From NCBI RefSeq assembly GCF_004803635.1, contig NZ_SSWX01000015.1, positions 1 to 64,000 of the forward strand: 64,000 bases of DNA, given 5' to 3'. Every line of letters starts with the position of its first letter. Position 1 is the stretch's first letter. The stretch is from Lampropedia aestuarii (lineage in GTDB: Bacteria; Pseudomonadota; Gammaproteobacteria; Burkholderiales; Burkholderiaceae_C). Positions 1 through 7,493 of this stretch are shown in pieces. A program made the position numbers and the translations under genes. The notes under the pieces are model-generated. The model had not been told where the DNA came from. It saw only the letters and a program-made list of their open reading frames with translations, and did no database searches.

Positions 1-38
1 TTCTTCATATCCCTGATTTCAGGTATTTTGAAGGCCAT
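1..38 (-). CDS. Start of an unknown phage gene, cut by the window edge
   Basis: An ATG at 38 opens a frame reading MAFKIPEIRDMK before the window ends. It follows the stop of the upstream gene with no gap (TGA then ATG) and has a GGAG-like ribosome site inside the end of that gene. This shows the leftward operon continues beyond the window. Nothing can be said about function from 12 residues. Confidence 0.45.
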   Translation of the reverse strand, partial: MAFKIPEIRDMK

Positions 39-230
39 TCACTTCACTCCAGTCATCGCAATAGGCCGAACACCTTGGCGGTAGCCGGTGTGGTCGGGAT
101 TGTGCTTGGCTGGATCGTAGACTTCATACTCCAGCTTGCCCGGAGCGCGCAAACGGGCCTCGCGGTTGAACTTGGCCATTGCTTGATCGGGCGTGAGAAC
201 GGGTTTGCAGAGTTGTGCGGTTCGTTTCAT
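39..230 (-). CDS. Small phage protein of unknown function
   Basis: 63 residues, basic and soluble, with no membrane segment or recognised motif. The start is supported by an AAGGATC ribosome site just upstream, which overlaps the stop of the preceding gene. It sits near the distal end of the leftward early operon, below the recombination genes, so it is expressed early. Its product is not recognised; the tight packing with neighbours is the main support for it being real. Confidence 0.6.
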   Translation of the reverse strand: MKRTAQLCKPVLTPDQAMAKFNREARLRAPGKLEYEVYDPAKHNPDHTGYRQGVRPIAMTGVK

Positions 231-239
231 GTGTGATCC

Positions 240-746
240 TTAGATGATGACGGCTGACATGCGTGGGCCTTTTCTGTGCGCGCTTGCAAGCACGTCGCGC
301 ACTACGTGCAACGCCTTTTCCATCTGCCGGGGCGTACTGTTGCGCACGATTTCTTCGTTAGCGCCAATGGCATCAAGCACGGCCAGTAGGCCTGGGCCAT
401 CGAAGCCAAAACGGCCATGAGAATCAAACCGGGCTTTGCAGCGCATCATCGCGTCTTGCGCGACTTCGATGTGATCGGCAAGGATTTCATCGATCTGCAG
501 GGCCCGCACTTTGGCAAGATTGATCGCAACCGCCACGCGATTGAAATCGTCCTCAGTGCCGCTGCCATCGCGCAACCGAGCGAAGCACGACCGAATCTTG
601 ATGTGATCCATCGTTAAGTCGTGGTCGTCGTACTGTCGGCAGTCATCAAGCAGCCGCAACGGCGCCAAGCTGCCCAAGCGACTGCGCTGTAGTTTTTGCG
701 GGGACTTTGCAAGCCGTGCGGCTTGGCGTCGTTGCTCTCGGTTCAT
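240..746 (-). CDS. Phage protein of unknown function downstream of rdgC
   Basis: 168 residues starting MNREQRRQAARLAK. I chose the ATG at 746 rather than the upstream one at 779 because a good ribosome site (TAAGGA) lies 7 bases before it, formed partly by the stop codon of rdgC; the longer version would run 23 bases into rdgC. The N-terminus is strongly basic and Gln/Arg-rich, the rest helical. No family is recognised. Its place directly after rdgC suggests it is co-expressed with the recombination genes in early infection. Confidence 0.65.
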   Translation of the reverse strand: MNREQRRQAARLAKSPQKLQRSRLGSLAPLRLLDDCRQYDDHDLTMDHIKIRSCFARLRDGSGTEDDFNRVAVAINLAKVRALQIDEILADHIEVAQDAMMRCKARFDSHGRFGFDGPGLLAVLDAIGANEEIVRNSTPRQMEKALHVVRDVLASAHRKGPRMSAVII

Positions 747-756
747 GGTCTGGTCC

Positions 757-1650
757 TTACAGTGGTGTTTCTTCGCCACCCAGCGCCTCGATCAGCGCAG
801 GGATCATGATTGCTAGCTCGCCGGTGGTCAGGGCCACATCGGCATCAAAGTGGTCATCGGCTTTGTCTTTGTCCTGGTGCACTACATCACTGAAATGCAG
901 CTTCTTGACCTGCAGTGTGTCGGTTAGCACAAAGGCTGCGCGGTCTGCGTAGCCCAATGACAGCCGGGTAGGGCGCTTGCCCGCTTGCAGATGGCCGCGC
1001 ACTTCCTCAATCTCTAGCGAGTGCCGCGCATACTTGACCGTGGCCTTGGTGTCGTCTGCTGCTTTCAGCTCGCACTCGGCGCCCAGTGAGAATGCGCCAG
1101 GCGCAACCTGATCTTCAAGCCATGCCGTCATGGCCGTGGCCGGTGAAACGACGGTCTGCAAAATCTTGGGCACAAAGCCCGGCAGCTGCTCGACCAGCGC
1201 TGTGAGGATTTCGTCGGCTTTGGCTGGGCTGCTTGCGTCAATGACCAAGAAGCCTTGCTTCACGTCCAGCCATACCCAGTAGCCGACTTTCTTTGTGAAC
1301 GCAGCGGGCAATAGTGATAGCCGCGCATCGTCCTTGATGTCGCGCATTTCTTTACGCCCAGGTTTGCGGCCTGTTTGCTGTTCGATCTCTTTGCACTTTG
1401 CTTCGACTGCCGCGTCTACGACTGAGCCGGGCAGCACCTTGGTTTCAACGACGAAGCGAGTAATCCAGTGGCCGCCGATGTTTTCGATGATTGCACCGTG
1501 TTCTTTGCCTCGTGGACTGACCCAGCCCATGCTGCGCTCTTGGGTTGGCGCGCAGGGCGTGAATGGGTGAGCCTCTAGGGCTTCGCAGGCCTTCGCCAGA
1601 TCGGCAACCCAGCTCGACGCGACACGGAAAATAAGTAAATTCTTGAGCAT
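757..1650 (-). CDS. rdgC: Recombination-associated protein RdgC
   Basis: 297 residues, the usual length for RdgC (about 300). The start MLKNLLIFRV and the stretch around MGWVSPRGKEHGA are typical of the family, as are the central LSLLPAAFTKK and the late CELKAADD regions. RdgC forms a ring-shaped dimer that binds duplex DNA without sequence preference and restrains RecA filament formation. In phages it often accompanies recombination genes; here it follows recT and the YqaJ-type exonuclease, with a terminator-like hairpin in between. It probably modulates host RecA during phage recombination, which is inferred. Confidence 0.93.
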   Translation of the reverse strand: MLKNLLIFRVASSWVADLAKACEALEAHPFTPCAPTQERSMGWVSPRGKEHGAIIENIGGHWITRFVVETKVLPGSVVDAAVEAKCKEIEQQTGRKPGRKEMRDIKDDARLSLLPAAFTKKVGYWVWLDVKQGFLVIDASSPAKADEILTALVEQLPGFVPKILQTVVSPATAMTAWLEDQVAPGAFSLGAECELKAADDTKATVKYARHSLEIEEVRGHLQAGKRPTRLSLGYADRAAFVLTDTLQVKKLHFSDVVHQDKDKADDHFDADVALTTGELAIMIPALIEALGGEETPL

Positions 1651-1658
1651 GCTTTATC

Positions 1659-1683
1659 CAAAAAGAAACCCGCACTTGGCGGG
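1659..1683 (-). terminator. Rho-independent terminator-like hairpin before rdgC
   Basis: On the minus strand a stem CCCGC/GCGGG (1669-1683) with a 5-base loop is followed by TTTCTTTTT. It lies between the stop of the exonuclease gene (1690) and the start of rdgC (1650), so part of the upstream transcript should end here unless antitermination operates. Confidence 0.6.
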
Positions 1684-1689
1684 CTGGGG

Positions 1690-3504
1690 TTATGCGGTGG
1701 CGAGTTGCTCTGCCGAAAGACGCTCTGCGATGGCCAGGAAGTGCCGCGCCGATGCCATGGCAATTGCTGGCAGGTCGCACTCGCGGTAGAGCTTGGCGCT
1801 CTTGTCTGTGTCTACGTGGACAAAACCGAGTTGCGCCAGACCGTCAGCAGTGAGGGTATGCGGCGCAATCAATGCATTGATCTGGCCCAGCTTGACGCGG
1901 CTGCCGTCGTCTTCTGGCGCGCTGGCTTCATGCTGAGGCACTGGCTTCACATAGTCGTTATGGCCTGAGTGGCGGCGGTAGCCGGTGGCACTTGGGCTAT
2001 ACGACGTTGCGGGCGGTGCTGGCGCGGCCACTGAGGATTGCGCAGCTGGTGCCAGTGCTCCCGCCGCGATGCGCTCAGACTCCGCCTTGGCTTTGGCTTC
2101 TTCCGCTTCCTTGGCATCGTTCTTTGCCTTCAGCTTGGCTGCTTCTTCGGTGCGGATTTTCTCGCGCTCGGCCTCCAGGCGGTCGGCTTCGGCTTGTTTG
2201 TGCTGCCCAATGCGCAGCGCGGCAATGGCCTTGAAGTCAGCGGTTTCCTTTTGGCCTGCGTCGTTGAAGTCTGCAAACAAGAGAATCCAGTCTTTGCCTT
2301 CGGCGTCATTCAGACTTGCGCGATTCGCTGTCAGCTTGAGCGCCAGGGCATCTACTGCTGCAATTTCCGCAGCCAATGCGCCCTTTACCTTATCCTGCAT
2401 CGAGTCAAAGCTTTTGAGGCCTTTGATTTCTTCGCCAAAGTTCTTGAGCTGCTGCGGGATATGCGCCGGAGCGGGCAAGGCAGCGTTTGTCTTGGCGACA
2501 TGGTTGGCCAATGCCGTCTGCGCCTCCATCACGATCTGCAGCTTGCGGTTTTCTTTCTCGGCCTTGACCAGCTTGTCAGTCGCCAGCCGTGTAGTACGGG
2601 CCAAATTTTTGAGGTTGGCCACAGTGCGGCGCAACTGCTCAACGTCGCTGATTTGCGCCAGTGCCTGGCTTTCGGCTGCGTCGAGCGCATCTTCTGCTTG
2701 CTTGAGCGTCTTGCATGCCGCCTCGGCATTGGCAAACTCTTGGTCTGTGGCGGGTTTGGCTGGAATACGATCTACAAAGGCGCGCAGCGCATCGCCAAAC
2801 TTGTCGAGGTTGGACACAACAACCAGTGCGCCATTGAGTTGCACAGCCACGGCGGGCAGGCTTTCCACGACTTCGGCCTGCACCTTAACCACTTCGGCTG
2901 GCGGGTTGGCCTTGTACGCCGCCACATCCTGCTCAAACAATGCCCAACCTGCAATGATCTGCTGGCGAATTTCAGCGTTCGGCGTGTACCAGCAATGGCG
3001 CTCTTCGACCAGGTTGCCCTCGGCATCCCATTGGCTGGCCATGAACAGAACCTTGTCGCAGCCGCTGACCATGCACTGCTGCTCCATCTGGATTTGGTAG
3101 TTCAGTGGCAAGGCTGTGCCGGTGGCTCCGTCAACCAGAGCTGCGCGCAGGCCGTCATTCAGCGTCTTGTGTTCAAAGGCCACATCTTCAAGCATCGTCA
3201 GGCCGTCGAAGCTGGCTGAGAGCTTTGAGCCATCCAGCACACCGGTGACGGGGTACAGCTCTTCGCCAATGATTTCTTCGGCCAGTGGGCGGGCCAGCGC
3301 TTCAAAGCGGTGACCAGCATCGAAGCGCCGCTGCGCAGCCGGATCGACATCGGGCACGATGCCGGTGGCGTGCTGCTTGACCAATTCGGCGCGAGTTTTG
3401 TATGGCGACTGGCCCAGCATGGCCGGCGCATCGCTGGCATTGAAGTGGGCCGCGCGGTGTGCATGCCATTCTGGCGTGCTTTGCTGCAAGGTGATGTGCT
3501 TCAT
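1690..3504 (-). CDS. YqaJ-family phage exonuclease with long C-terminal extension
   Basis: 604 residues. The first 200 match the YqaJ/lambda-exonuclease (PD-(D/E)XK) family: N-terminal STPEWHAHRAAHFNASDAPAML, an acidic DGLTMLEDVAFEHKT segment holding the probable catalytic D...EHK, and QIQMEQQCMVSGCDKVLF. Such enzymes resect duplex ends 5' to 3' to give single strands for annealing. Residues about 200 to 480 are a long helical, partly coiled-coil region and the remainder is Ala/Lys/Glu-rich, making the protein about twice the size of a minimal exonuclease. It overlaps recT by ATGA, so the pair is translationally coupled and works together in RecA-independent recombination. Confidence 0.88.
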   Translation of the reverse strand: MKHITLQQSTPEWHAHRAAHFNASDAPAMLGQSPYKTRAELVKQHATGIVPDVDPAAQRRFDAGHRFEALARPLAEEIIGEELYPVTGVLDGSKLSASFDGLTMLEDVAFEHKTLNDGLRAALVDGATGTALPLNYQIQMEQQCMVSGCDKVLFMASQWDAEGNLVEERHCWYTPNAEIRQQIIAGWALFEQDVAAYKANPPAEVVKVQAEVVESLPAVAVQLNGALVVVSNLDKFGDALRAFVDRIPAKPATDQEFANAEAACKTLKQAEDALDAAESQALAQISDVEQLRRTVANLKNLARTTRLATDKLVKAEKENRKLQIVMEAQTALANHVAKTNAALPAPAHIPQQLKNFGEEIKGLKSFDSMQDKVKGALAAEIAAVDALALKLTANRASLNDAEGKDWILLFADFNDAGQKETADFKAIAALRIGQHKQAEADRLEAEREKIRTEEAAKLKAKNDAKEAEEAKAKAESERIAAGALAPAAQSSVAAPAPPATSYSPSATGYRRHSGHNDYVKPVPQHEASAPEDDGSRVKLGQINALIAPHTLTADGLAQLGFVHVDTDKSAKLYRECDLPAIAMASARHFLAIAERLSAEQLATA

Positions 3505-4433
3505 TGGGTGGCTCCTTCGAGGTGTTCGCGCAATTCGTGGTACATGCCAATCAGGCGGTCACGATCTTCTTGCTGGGTGATGCCAGCGATTGCCTTGGCG
3601 GCCAAGTCGAGCTGTTCGAGGCTGCTTGCGCTGGTCATGCTGTCGGCGATTTCATCGGCGCTTGTCGTGACCGGCTTTGGCTGCACATCCGTGGGCTGCT
3701 GCTCTGCCACTGCGGCGCGCAAGCGGCCAATCTGCTCGAGCGTCAAAGGTGCTTTGGCGCCGACCGTAGCCACCACATCGTCAACGCTCTTGCGGCCTGT
3801 TGTGATTGCCTTAACCCAGGCGGGCAGGTTCTTGGCAAAGTCGGCATCGTCATATTGCGCAGGCTTTGGCGGGGCCACGGGGGCGCCCACTTCTTGGGCC
3901 ATGCCCATGTCCTTTGGCGCGTCCACCACTTCTTCAGCGACTGGCAGGCCGCGCAGCACGTCGGGGAACACGTCGCGCAATGCAAAGGCCCGGGCACGCA
4001 TCTGCCGCATGCGCTTTGGGTACTGAGTCCAAGGTCCTTGCTTGCCTGCGAGGCCTGCCGCCTTTGCGTCATCCATGCCGAACGTGCGCACCTGCTCGGG
4101 CTCGCCGCGGCGCTTGACCTTGCATGTTGCTGTCTGGCCGTCGTCGGTCTCCAGCACATACTCGCAAATCGGGCTGCTGCGCACCAGCGCAATGACCGCA
4201 TCACCCCAGAGAGCAGGGCGGCCATTGATGACCGCCAAATTCTGCAGTGCCTGCAGAGGCTTCAGGCCCAGCTCAGAACCCCACTGCATGGCGATCATGC
4301 AATTGCCTGGCTTGCCTTTGTAGTCCTTGGGCACCAGGTCAGAGTCGGCCAACATGTTGCTGAACGCCATGGCTTGATCGAATGTTTGAGGGCTCAAGTC
4401 AAAGGTCTTGGTCGTTGCGATTGCTGCGCTCAT
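3501..4433 (-). CDS. recT: RecT-family single-strand annealing protein
   Basis: 310 residues. The N-terminal 190 residues fit the RecT/Redbeta family: NMLADSDLVPKDYKGKPGN, QWGSELGLKPLQALQNLAVINGR, then GDAVIALVRSS and the KRMRQMRARAFALRD segment. These proteins coat and anneal complementary single strands, pairing with a partner exonuclease, which here is the next gene (ATGA overlap at 3501-3504). The C-terminus is acidic and variable as usual. A GGAG ribosome site precedes the start. The pair would repair or recombine incoming phage DNA and promote mosaic exchange with other prophages. Confidence 0.9.
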   Translation of the reverse strand: MSAAIATTKTFDLSPQTFDQAMAFSNMLADSDLVPKDYKGKPGNCMIAMQWGSELGLKPLQALQNLAVINGRPALWGDAVIALVRSSPICEYVLETDDGQTATCKVKRRGEPEQVRTFGMDDAKAAGLAGKQGPWTQYPKRMRQMRARAFALRDVFPDVLRGLPVAEEVVDAPKDMGMAQEVGAPVAPPKPAQYDDADFAKNLPAWVKAITTGRKSVDDVVATVGAKAPLTLEQIGRLRAAVAEQQPTDVQPKPVTTSADEIADSMTSASSLEQLDLAAKAIAGITQQEDRDRLIGMYHELREHLEGATQ

Positions 4434-4445
4434 GATTTCTCCATG

Positions 4446-4465
4446 AAAAAAAACCGCTATTGCGG
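4446..4465 (-). terminator. Weak terminator-like hairpin upstream of recT
   Basis: Minus strand: CCGC-AATA-GCGG followed by eight T. The stem is only four base pairs, so it is a weak candidate. It lies 13 bases before the recT start and resembles the arrangement upstream of rdgC and of the gene starting at 5983. Confidence 0.35.
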
Positions 4466-4504
4466 GCTATGGTGTGTCTAATTCGATTTATGCTCGCAAC
4501 TTTT

Positions 4505-4678
4505 ATGTACGACAAAATCGCCATCAGCATCTTTGCTGGCTTCGTTGTGCTGGCATCTGCAACTTATTTCGGACTCACATATGAGGGACGACAAAAAGAA
4601 GATGCATGCAAAAAATCAAGTTGGTCCATGACAGGCGACGAGCGCATACTTGCTGCGTGCCTTTTGAAATCTCATTAG
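4505..4678 (+). CDS. Possible small membrane protein, opposite strand
   Basis: 57 residues from the ATG at 4505: a hydrophobic segment IAISIFAGFVVLASATYFGL near the N-terminus followed by a charged tail with two Cys. It is the only open frame of note in the 270-base gap between recT and the gene ending at 4706, but it runs against the early operon, has no visible ribosome site and no clear promoter. It may be a small anchored protein or a chance frame. Confidence 0.3.
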   Translation: MYDKIAISIFAGFVVLASATYFGLTYEGRQKEDACKKSSWSMTGDERILAACLLKSH

Positions 4679-4705
4679 TCCTTTGATTTTCTTGATGTCG
4701 GCAGC

Positions 4706-4933
4706 TTAAAAGCGCGCCGTGTTTTTGCTTCGATGCAGTGCCAGGCCTTTGATGTGATGGGGCAGGGCGTAGAGGTCGCTGTGGTCGTTAAAAAAGCCGC
4801 TCTTGGCGGCTGTGGTTGCTTTGTTTTCATTCATTTCCAGGATGATCTGCTGCCATCCTGTGTCGATCTGTGGCCGTTTGGCCGGGTCGTATCGGCTGCC
4901 GATAATCAGCTTGCCGGTGTCTGTGAAGGTCAT
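4706..4933 (-). CDS. Small phage protein of unknown function
   Basis: 75 residues beginning MTFTDTGKLIIGSRYDPAKR. No motif is recognised; composition is soluble and mixed. The start follows the stop of the upstream gene by a single base (TGA T ATG), indicating translational coupling within the leftward early operon. A gap of about 270 bases separates it from recT. Confidence 0.55.
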   Translation of the reverse strand: MTFTDTGKLIIGSRYDPAKRPQIDTGWQQIILEMNENKATTAAKSGFFNDHSDLYALPHHIKGLALHRSKNTARF

Positions 4934-4934
4934 A

Positions 4935-5237
4935 TCAACCGCCTTTTCTGCGCATCAGGTCATTGAAGGCGCATTGCAGTAACCGTTGGCCTTTTTTGGT
5001 TGGCAGGCCGGATTTCTGAATCAGTCCCAACTCACCCATAATCACTGTGATCGTGTGCCCACAGTGATAGCCGACCGCCTTCTTCAGCACGCTGACTTCA
5101 AGCAGCTGCCGGTGGTCATCTGTGCCAAAGTTCGTATTTGTGAAGGCCTTCTGCAATTCTTCTTTGCTGACGACTTCCTCTGAGGGTGCGCCTTTCGGCT
5201 TCTCCTGAGGGGCATCCCGCAACTCTTGGTACTTCAT
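4935..5237 (-). CDS. Small phage protein of unknown function
   Basis: 100 residues. The N-terminal third is Lys/Glu/Pro-rich (EKPKGAPSEEVVSKEELQK) and probably flexible; the rest, with GYHCGHTITVIMGELGLI, looks like a small folded helical domain. Coupled to its neighbours: ATGA overlap with the upstream Cys-rich gene and one base from the downstream gene. No function is recognised. Confidence 0.6.
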   Translation of the reverse strand: MKYQELRDAPQEKPKGAPSEEVVSKEELQKAFTNTNFGTDDHRQLLEVSVLKKAVGYHCGHTITVIMGELGLIQKSGLPTKKGQRLLQCAFNDLMRRKGG

Positions 5238-5491
5238 GATGGCTTCCTCCGATGTGTGTGATTCAGGAATCCCCAGCCACCAGACGGCTTAGAGGTGTCT
5301 GTGTGGCCCTCGCAGTTGTCACAGAGGGGAGCGCCACAAACAAACTGACCTGTGTGGTCGCATTCGTTTGTTGCCTGCTCGCCGCATACTTTGCACTTCG
5401 TTTGCAAGTGTTTGTCGCAGAATGGCTGCCCATCCGCACACGCGGCCTTGCACGGGCCACGCCATGATTCATCGAATGTGCACTGACTCAT
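5234..5491 (-). CDS. Cys-rich, probably zinc-binding small phage protein
   Basis: 85 residues with about a dozen Cys, arranged as C-x2-C pairs (KCKVCGE, PLCDNCEGH) plus FCDKHLQ and ECDHTG, which together could hold two or three zinc ions in a B-box or double zinc-ribbon-like fold. It overlaps both neighbours by ATGA (5234-5237 and 5488-5491). Small zinc-ribbon proteins are common in phage early operons and often bind nucleic acid or a host protein; no specific role can be assigned. Confidence 0.65.
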   Translation of the reverse strand: MSQCTFDESWRGPCKAACADGQPFCDKHLQTKCKVCGEQATNECDHTGQFVCGAPLCDNCEGHTDTSKPSGGWGFLNHTHRRKPS

Positions 5492-5628
5492 TCCAACCCC
5501 TTTCCCTGTTCTGCAGCGATCTGAGCCACAACCCGGTCAGCCTTCATTCCGGTAGATTCGGACGGAAAAAAAGCGCCTAGTGAGACGCTGGTGATGATGG
5601 CCGCAGCCAAGATTGTTTTAATACTCAT
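5488..5628 (-). CDS. 46-residue protein with signal-like N-terminus
   Basis: A short frame starts MSIKTILAAAIITSVSLGAFF at 5628 and ends in TGA at 5488. The N-terminal 20 residues form a positively charged start plus hydrophobic core, like a signal peptide or membrane anchor; the tail is polar and ends EQGKGLE. It overlaps the next gene by ATGA, overlaps the preceding gene by 11 bases, and has an AGGGAATTGAG ribosome region, all of which argue for a real coupled gene. Function unknown. Confidence 0.55.
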   Translation of the reverse strand: MSIKTILAAAIITSVSLGAFFPSESTGMKADRVVAQIAAEQGKGLE

Positions 5629-5983
5629 AGCTCAATTCCCTGTGTGCTTTTCGCCACTTGCTCATTGGGGTTTTGTCGGCCAAGACGCCTTGAATTTCGC
5701 GCTCAATTAGTGCCTGGGCAGCTTGCTTGTGCTTGGTTGCCAGTTCAATATCACCGGCGCACCATGCGTAGAAGCTGGCAAACACGTTGTCCTCGAACTT
5801 GCTGCCGACAATGCAGGCTTGCGCGTCGTCGATAACGTCGCGGTTGGGCGCTTGATTGAGCAGCACGCTGTCTGCCTGCGCCGCGATCCAGTCTTGATAG
5901 GCTTCGCGGTCGTCTGCTGCCTGCTGCTGGGCTTCGTATGCCCGCTCATGCGCCCAGGCGTGGCTGTTTTCTAGAACTTGCAT
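5618..5983 (-). CDS. Phage protein of unknown function, first gene before the pL leader
   Basis: 121 residues from the ATG at 5983 (MQVLENSHAWAHERAYE). An upstream ATG in the same frame at 6160 exists, but 5983 is preferred because TTGGAGCAAGC supplies a well-placed ribosome site and a terminator hairpin lies just upstream. The sequence is rich in Ala, Gln and Glu, helical, with a conserved-looking end KTPMSKWRKAHRELSYEY. It is the first clear gene transcribed from pL, but it lies almost 0.9 kb from the promoter. Not recognised. Confidence 0.6.
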   Translation of the reverse strand: MQVLENSHAWAHERAYEAQQQAADDREAYQDWIAAQADSVLLNQAPNRDVIDDAQACIVGSKFEDNVFASFYAWCAGDIELATKHKQAAQALIEREIQGVLADKTPMSKWRKAHRELSYEY

Positions 5984-5997
5984 TGCTTGCTCCAATG

Positions 5998-6018
5998 AAA
6001 AAGCCCCGCGTTGGGGCT
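5998..6018 (-). terminator. Rho-independent terminator in the pL leader
   Basis: Minus strand: AGCCCC-AACGC-GGGGCT followed by TTTTT, directly ahead of the ribosome site of the gene starting at 5983. A transcript from pL must pass it, so an antitermination step or a partial read-through is implied. Confidence 0.65.
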
Positions 6019-6906
6019 GTGTGTGGTGGCTACTCGCTGCATTGATTGGCCTGCACCAGGCTTTCCCAGCGCTCAACATCTGCTTTCGCCGTAACTCAAT
6101 GGCGCCCTCATTGAGGAAGGCGCCATTTGGTAACTTGTTGATATTTATTAGATATCGCAATCACGATATCCGTAAATGCGATTGATTGGGCGGGCTGGCA
6201 CTGATCTCCAGCATCTGCGTAATGGGTACGTCGAACATTTAGACCGCAGCCAGCCGTCGATCCTTGGTGCGCATCAGCCTGCGCATTCCGCCCAATCAAT
6301 CACACTCGAAAAGGTGCAGTCTTTCCCGCTGTCCGCAATAGCAATCAGGCCGATGAAACATCGGGGCTACTGGCAGTAAATCCGTTGACGCTGCGCTGTC
6401 GCATTACCCACTCGACCCACCGAGCTTAGAGCGTTGTCCAGAAATGCTGCACCTTCATCTATTGCTGCATCGTGTTATGTGCGCCACACAATGCTGGGCT
6501 GATTCAATCCACAACACCGCACGCGATGCTCTGGATTGCTCCCTGATGCGCTCAGGGTACGCGGCCTTTCTTCGACTCAGGCTGCGAAGTGTGTTTTCTT
6601 GCATTTCTTCGCGTGGTACTTTCCAAAATGGAAATAACCACTCGCATGCAGCCCTCACCAGGGAGCGACAACTAGCGCACGACCGCCGTGATAGTTGAAG
6701 TTGATCGGTTTCTTTTCTTGGCCCTAATCAGCCTCACCCGGATTCGCTGCTAAGCCGCTCCCGGTTTGCGCCCACTACCAATTCAATGGCTGCCAACTAT
6801 TCGGAAATCCCTAATAGTTGATCCGCAGGAAGCCAATTTTTAAAAAGCCTGTCGGTGCTGCGTCGATCCACTTCACCCGTCGCAGTGTTTTGCTGCAATG
6901 GGATGG
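6019..6906 (-). other. Long pL leader without a convincing gene
   Basis: About 890 bases downstream of pL hold only short frames of doubtful quality. What is visible: a 7-base palindrome GATATCG-CAATCA-CGATATC (6151-6170), and a 14-base inverted repeat GATTGATTGGGCGG near 6179-6192 with its complement near 6283-6296, enclosing about 90 bases. A structured leader RNA, a nut-like antitermination region or decayed coding sequence are all possible. A short minus-strand frame (6455-6658) and a 20-codon tail ending ERWESLVQANQCSE near 6030 may be relics of genes. Confidence 0.4.
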
Positions 6907-6948
6907 ATTATGCATAAGTGCATGATATGAGTCAATGCAGTTATGCAT
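6907..6948 (-). promoter_or_regulatory. Leftward early promoter pL with two repressor operators
   Basis: Minus strand: -35 TTGACT (6930-6935), 17-base spacer, -10 CATAAT (6907-6912), close to the sigma-70 consensus. Two perfect ATGCA-N4-TGCAT palindromes cover it: ATGCATAAGTGCAT (6910-6923, over the -10) and ATGCAGTTATGCAT (6935-6948, touching the -35). The same motif occurs between the repressor and cro, so the phage repressor should occupy both. This is the lambda OL/pL layout. Confidence 0.8.
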
Positions 6949-6997
6949 TATTTTTAAAATTTCTTCTACAATCTCACCCATGCACCCATCCGGGCGC

Positions 6998-7021
6998 AAA
7001 AAAAGCCCGCGAGGTGCGGGC
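6998..7021 (-). terminator. Rho-independent terminator upstream of pL
   Basis: Minus strand: GCCCGC-ACCTC-GCGGGC followed by seven T. It ends leftward transcripts coming from the gene at 7145-7381 and insulates pL from the lysogenic transcripts upstream. Confidence 0.75.
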
Positions 7022-7144
7022 AGGGGAATCGGATGATTAAATTTTTACTCTCGATGATCGCGGCAATGAAAACAGCTCCCGGCGAGGATGGTGCCCAGAC
7101 GGGTTGGCGTGTGGCTCGCGCCTATACAAGTTGCCGCGACGAAA

Positions 7145-7381
7145 TTACTCGTCAGCAGAAGGCAGGGGCTGATTCTGAAAGCCATTAATTAATTGCTGGC
7201 GGAATTCAACAATACTCTGCGCTTTGGCGCTAATTGCGTTGAAGTCGGCCGCATCGTGCCTACTATTACTGTAGACGGCGGGATTGACTCCAACCAGCGC
7301 CTCTGGCTTTGTATTCAATATGATTGTGATGTAGTGATCGGCTAAGTCTGCTGCTGCAATAGATTTCTGGTCGGTCGACAT
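7145..7381 (-). CDS. Small phage protein of unknown function with a hairpin over its ribosome site
   Basis: 78 residues starting MSTDQKSIAAADLADHYITII. The ATG at 7381 has a strong AAGGAGG ribosome site; the longer in-frame version is not needed. The protein is short, helical and soluble, with no motif I recognise. It is separated from the P63C gene by a terminator (7465-7487), so it needs read-through or its own promoter. Its ribosome site lies inside a long hairpin (7389-7442), suggesting translation is normally restrained. Confidence 0.6.
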   Translation of the reverse strand: MSTDQKSIAAADLADHYITIILNTKPEALVGVNPAVYSNSRHDAADFNAISAKAQSIVEFRQQLINGFQNQPLPSADE

Positions 7382-7388
7382 AGTTTCA

Positions 7389-7442
7389 CGCCCTCCTTGG
7401 CGATGGTTGATTGGAAACTCCATCGTAGCCCAAGGAGGGGCG
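7389..7442. promoter_or_regulatory. Long hairpin that buries the ribosome site of the 7381 gene
   Basis: CGCCCTCCTTGG + CGATGG (7389-7406) pairs with CCATCG (7420-7425) + CCAAGGAGGGGCG (7430-7442), with a 13-base loop and small bulges: about 18 base pairs. Read on the minus strand, AAGGAGG in the second arm is the ribosome site of the gene starting at 7381. Read on the plus strand the same hairpin is followed by TTTTT and would act as a terminator. Confidence 0.6.
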
Positions 7443-7464
7443 GTTTTTACATGGCGCAGACATG

Positions 7465-7487
7465 AAAAAGCCCGCTCGGGGCGGGCT
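7465..7487 (-). terminator. Terminator after the P63C gene
   Basis: Minus strand: AGCCCGC-CCCGA-GCGGGCT followed by TTTT, seven bases after the stop of the P63C-domain gene. A 7-base-pair GC stem makes this a strong intrinsic terminator. Confidence 0.8.
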
Positions 7488-7493
7488 GCTGGC

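Noticed and set aside
2038-3219. Long plus-strand frames opposite the YqaJ and RecT genes
   Set aside because: They are antisense shadows of GC-rich coding sequence; the minus-strand products have clear families.
6455-6658. Minus-strand frame of 67 residues in the pL leader (MRAACEWLFPFWK...)
   Set aside because: No ribosome site, high Arg/Ser/Ala content typical of noncoding frames, and no family pattern; could at most be a relic.
7033-7188. Plus-strand frame of 51 residues starting MIKFLLSMIAAMKT
   Set aside because: It begins just beyond a minus-strand terminator, has only a weak ribosome-like GGGGA and overlaps the end of a better supported minus-strand gene.
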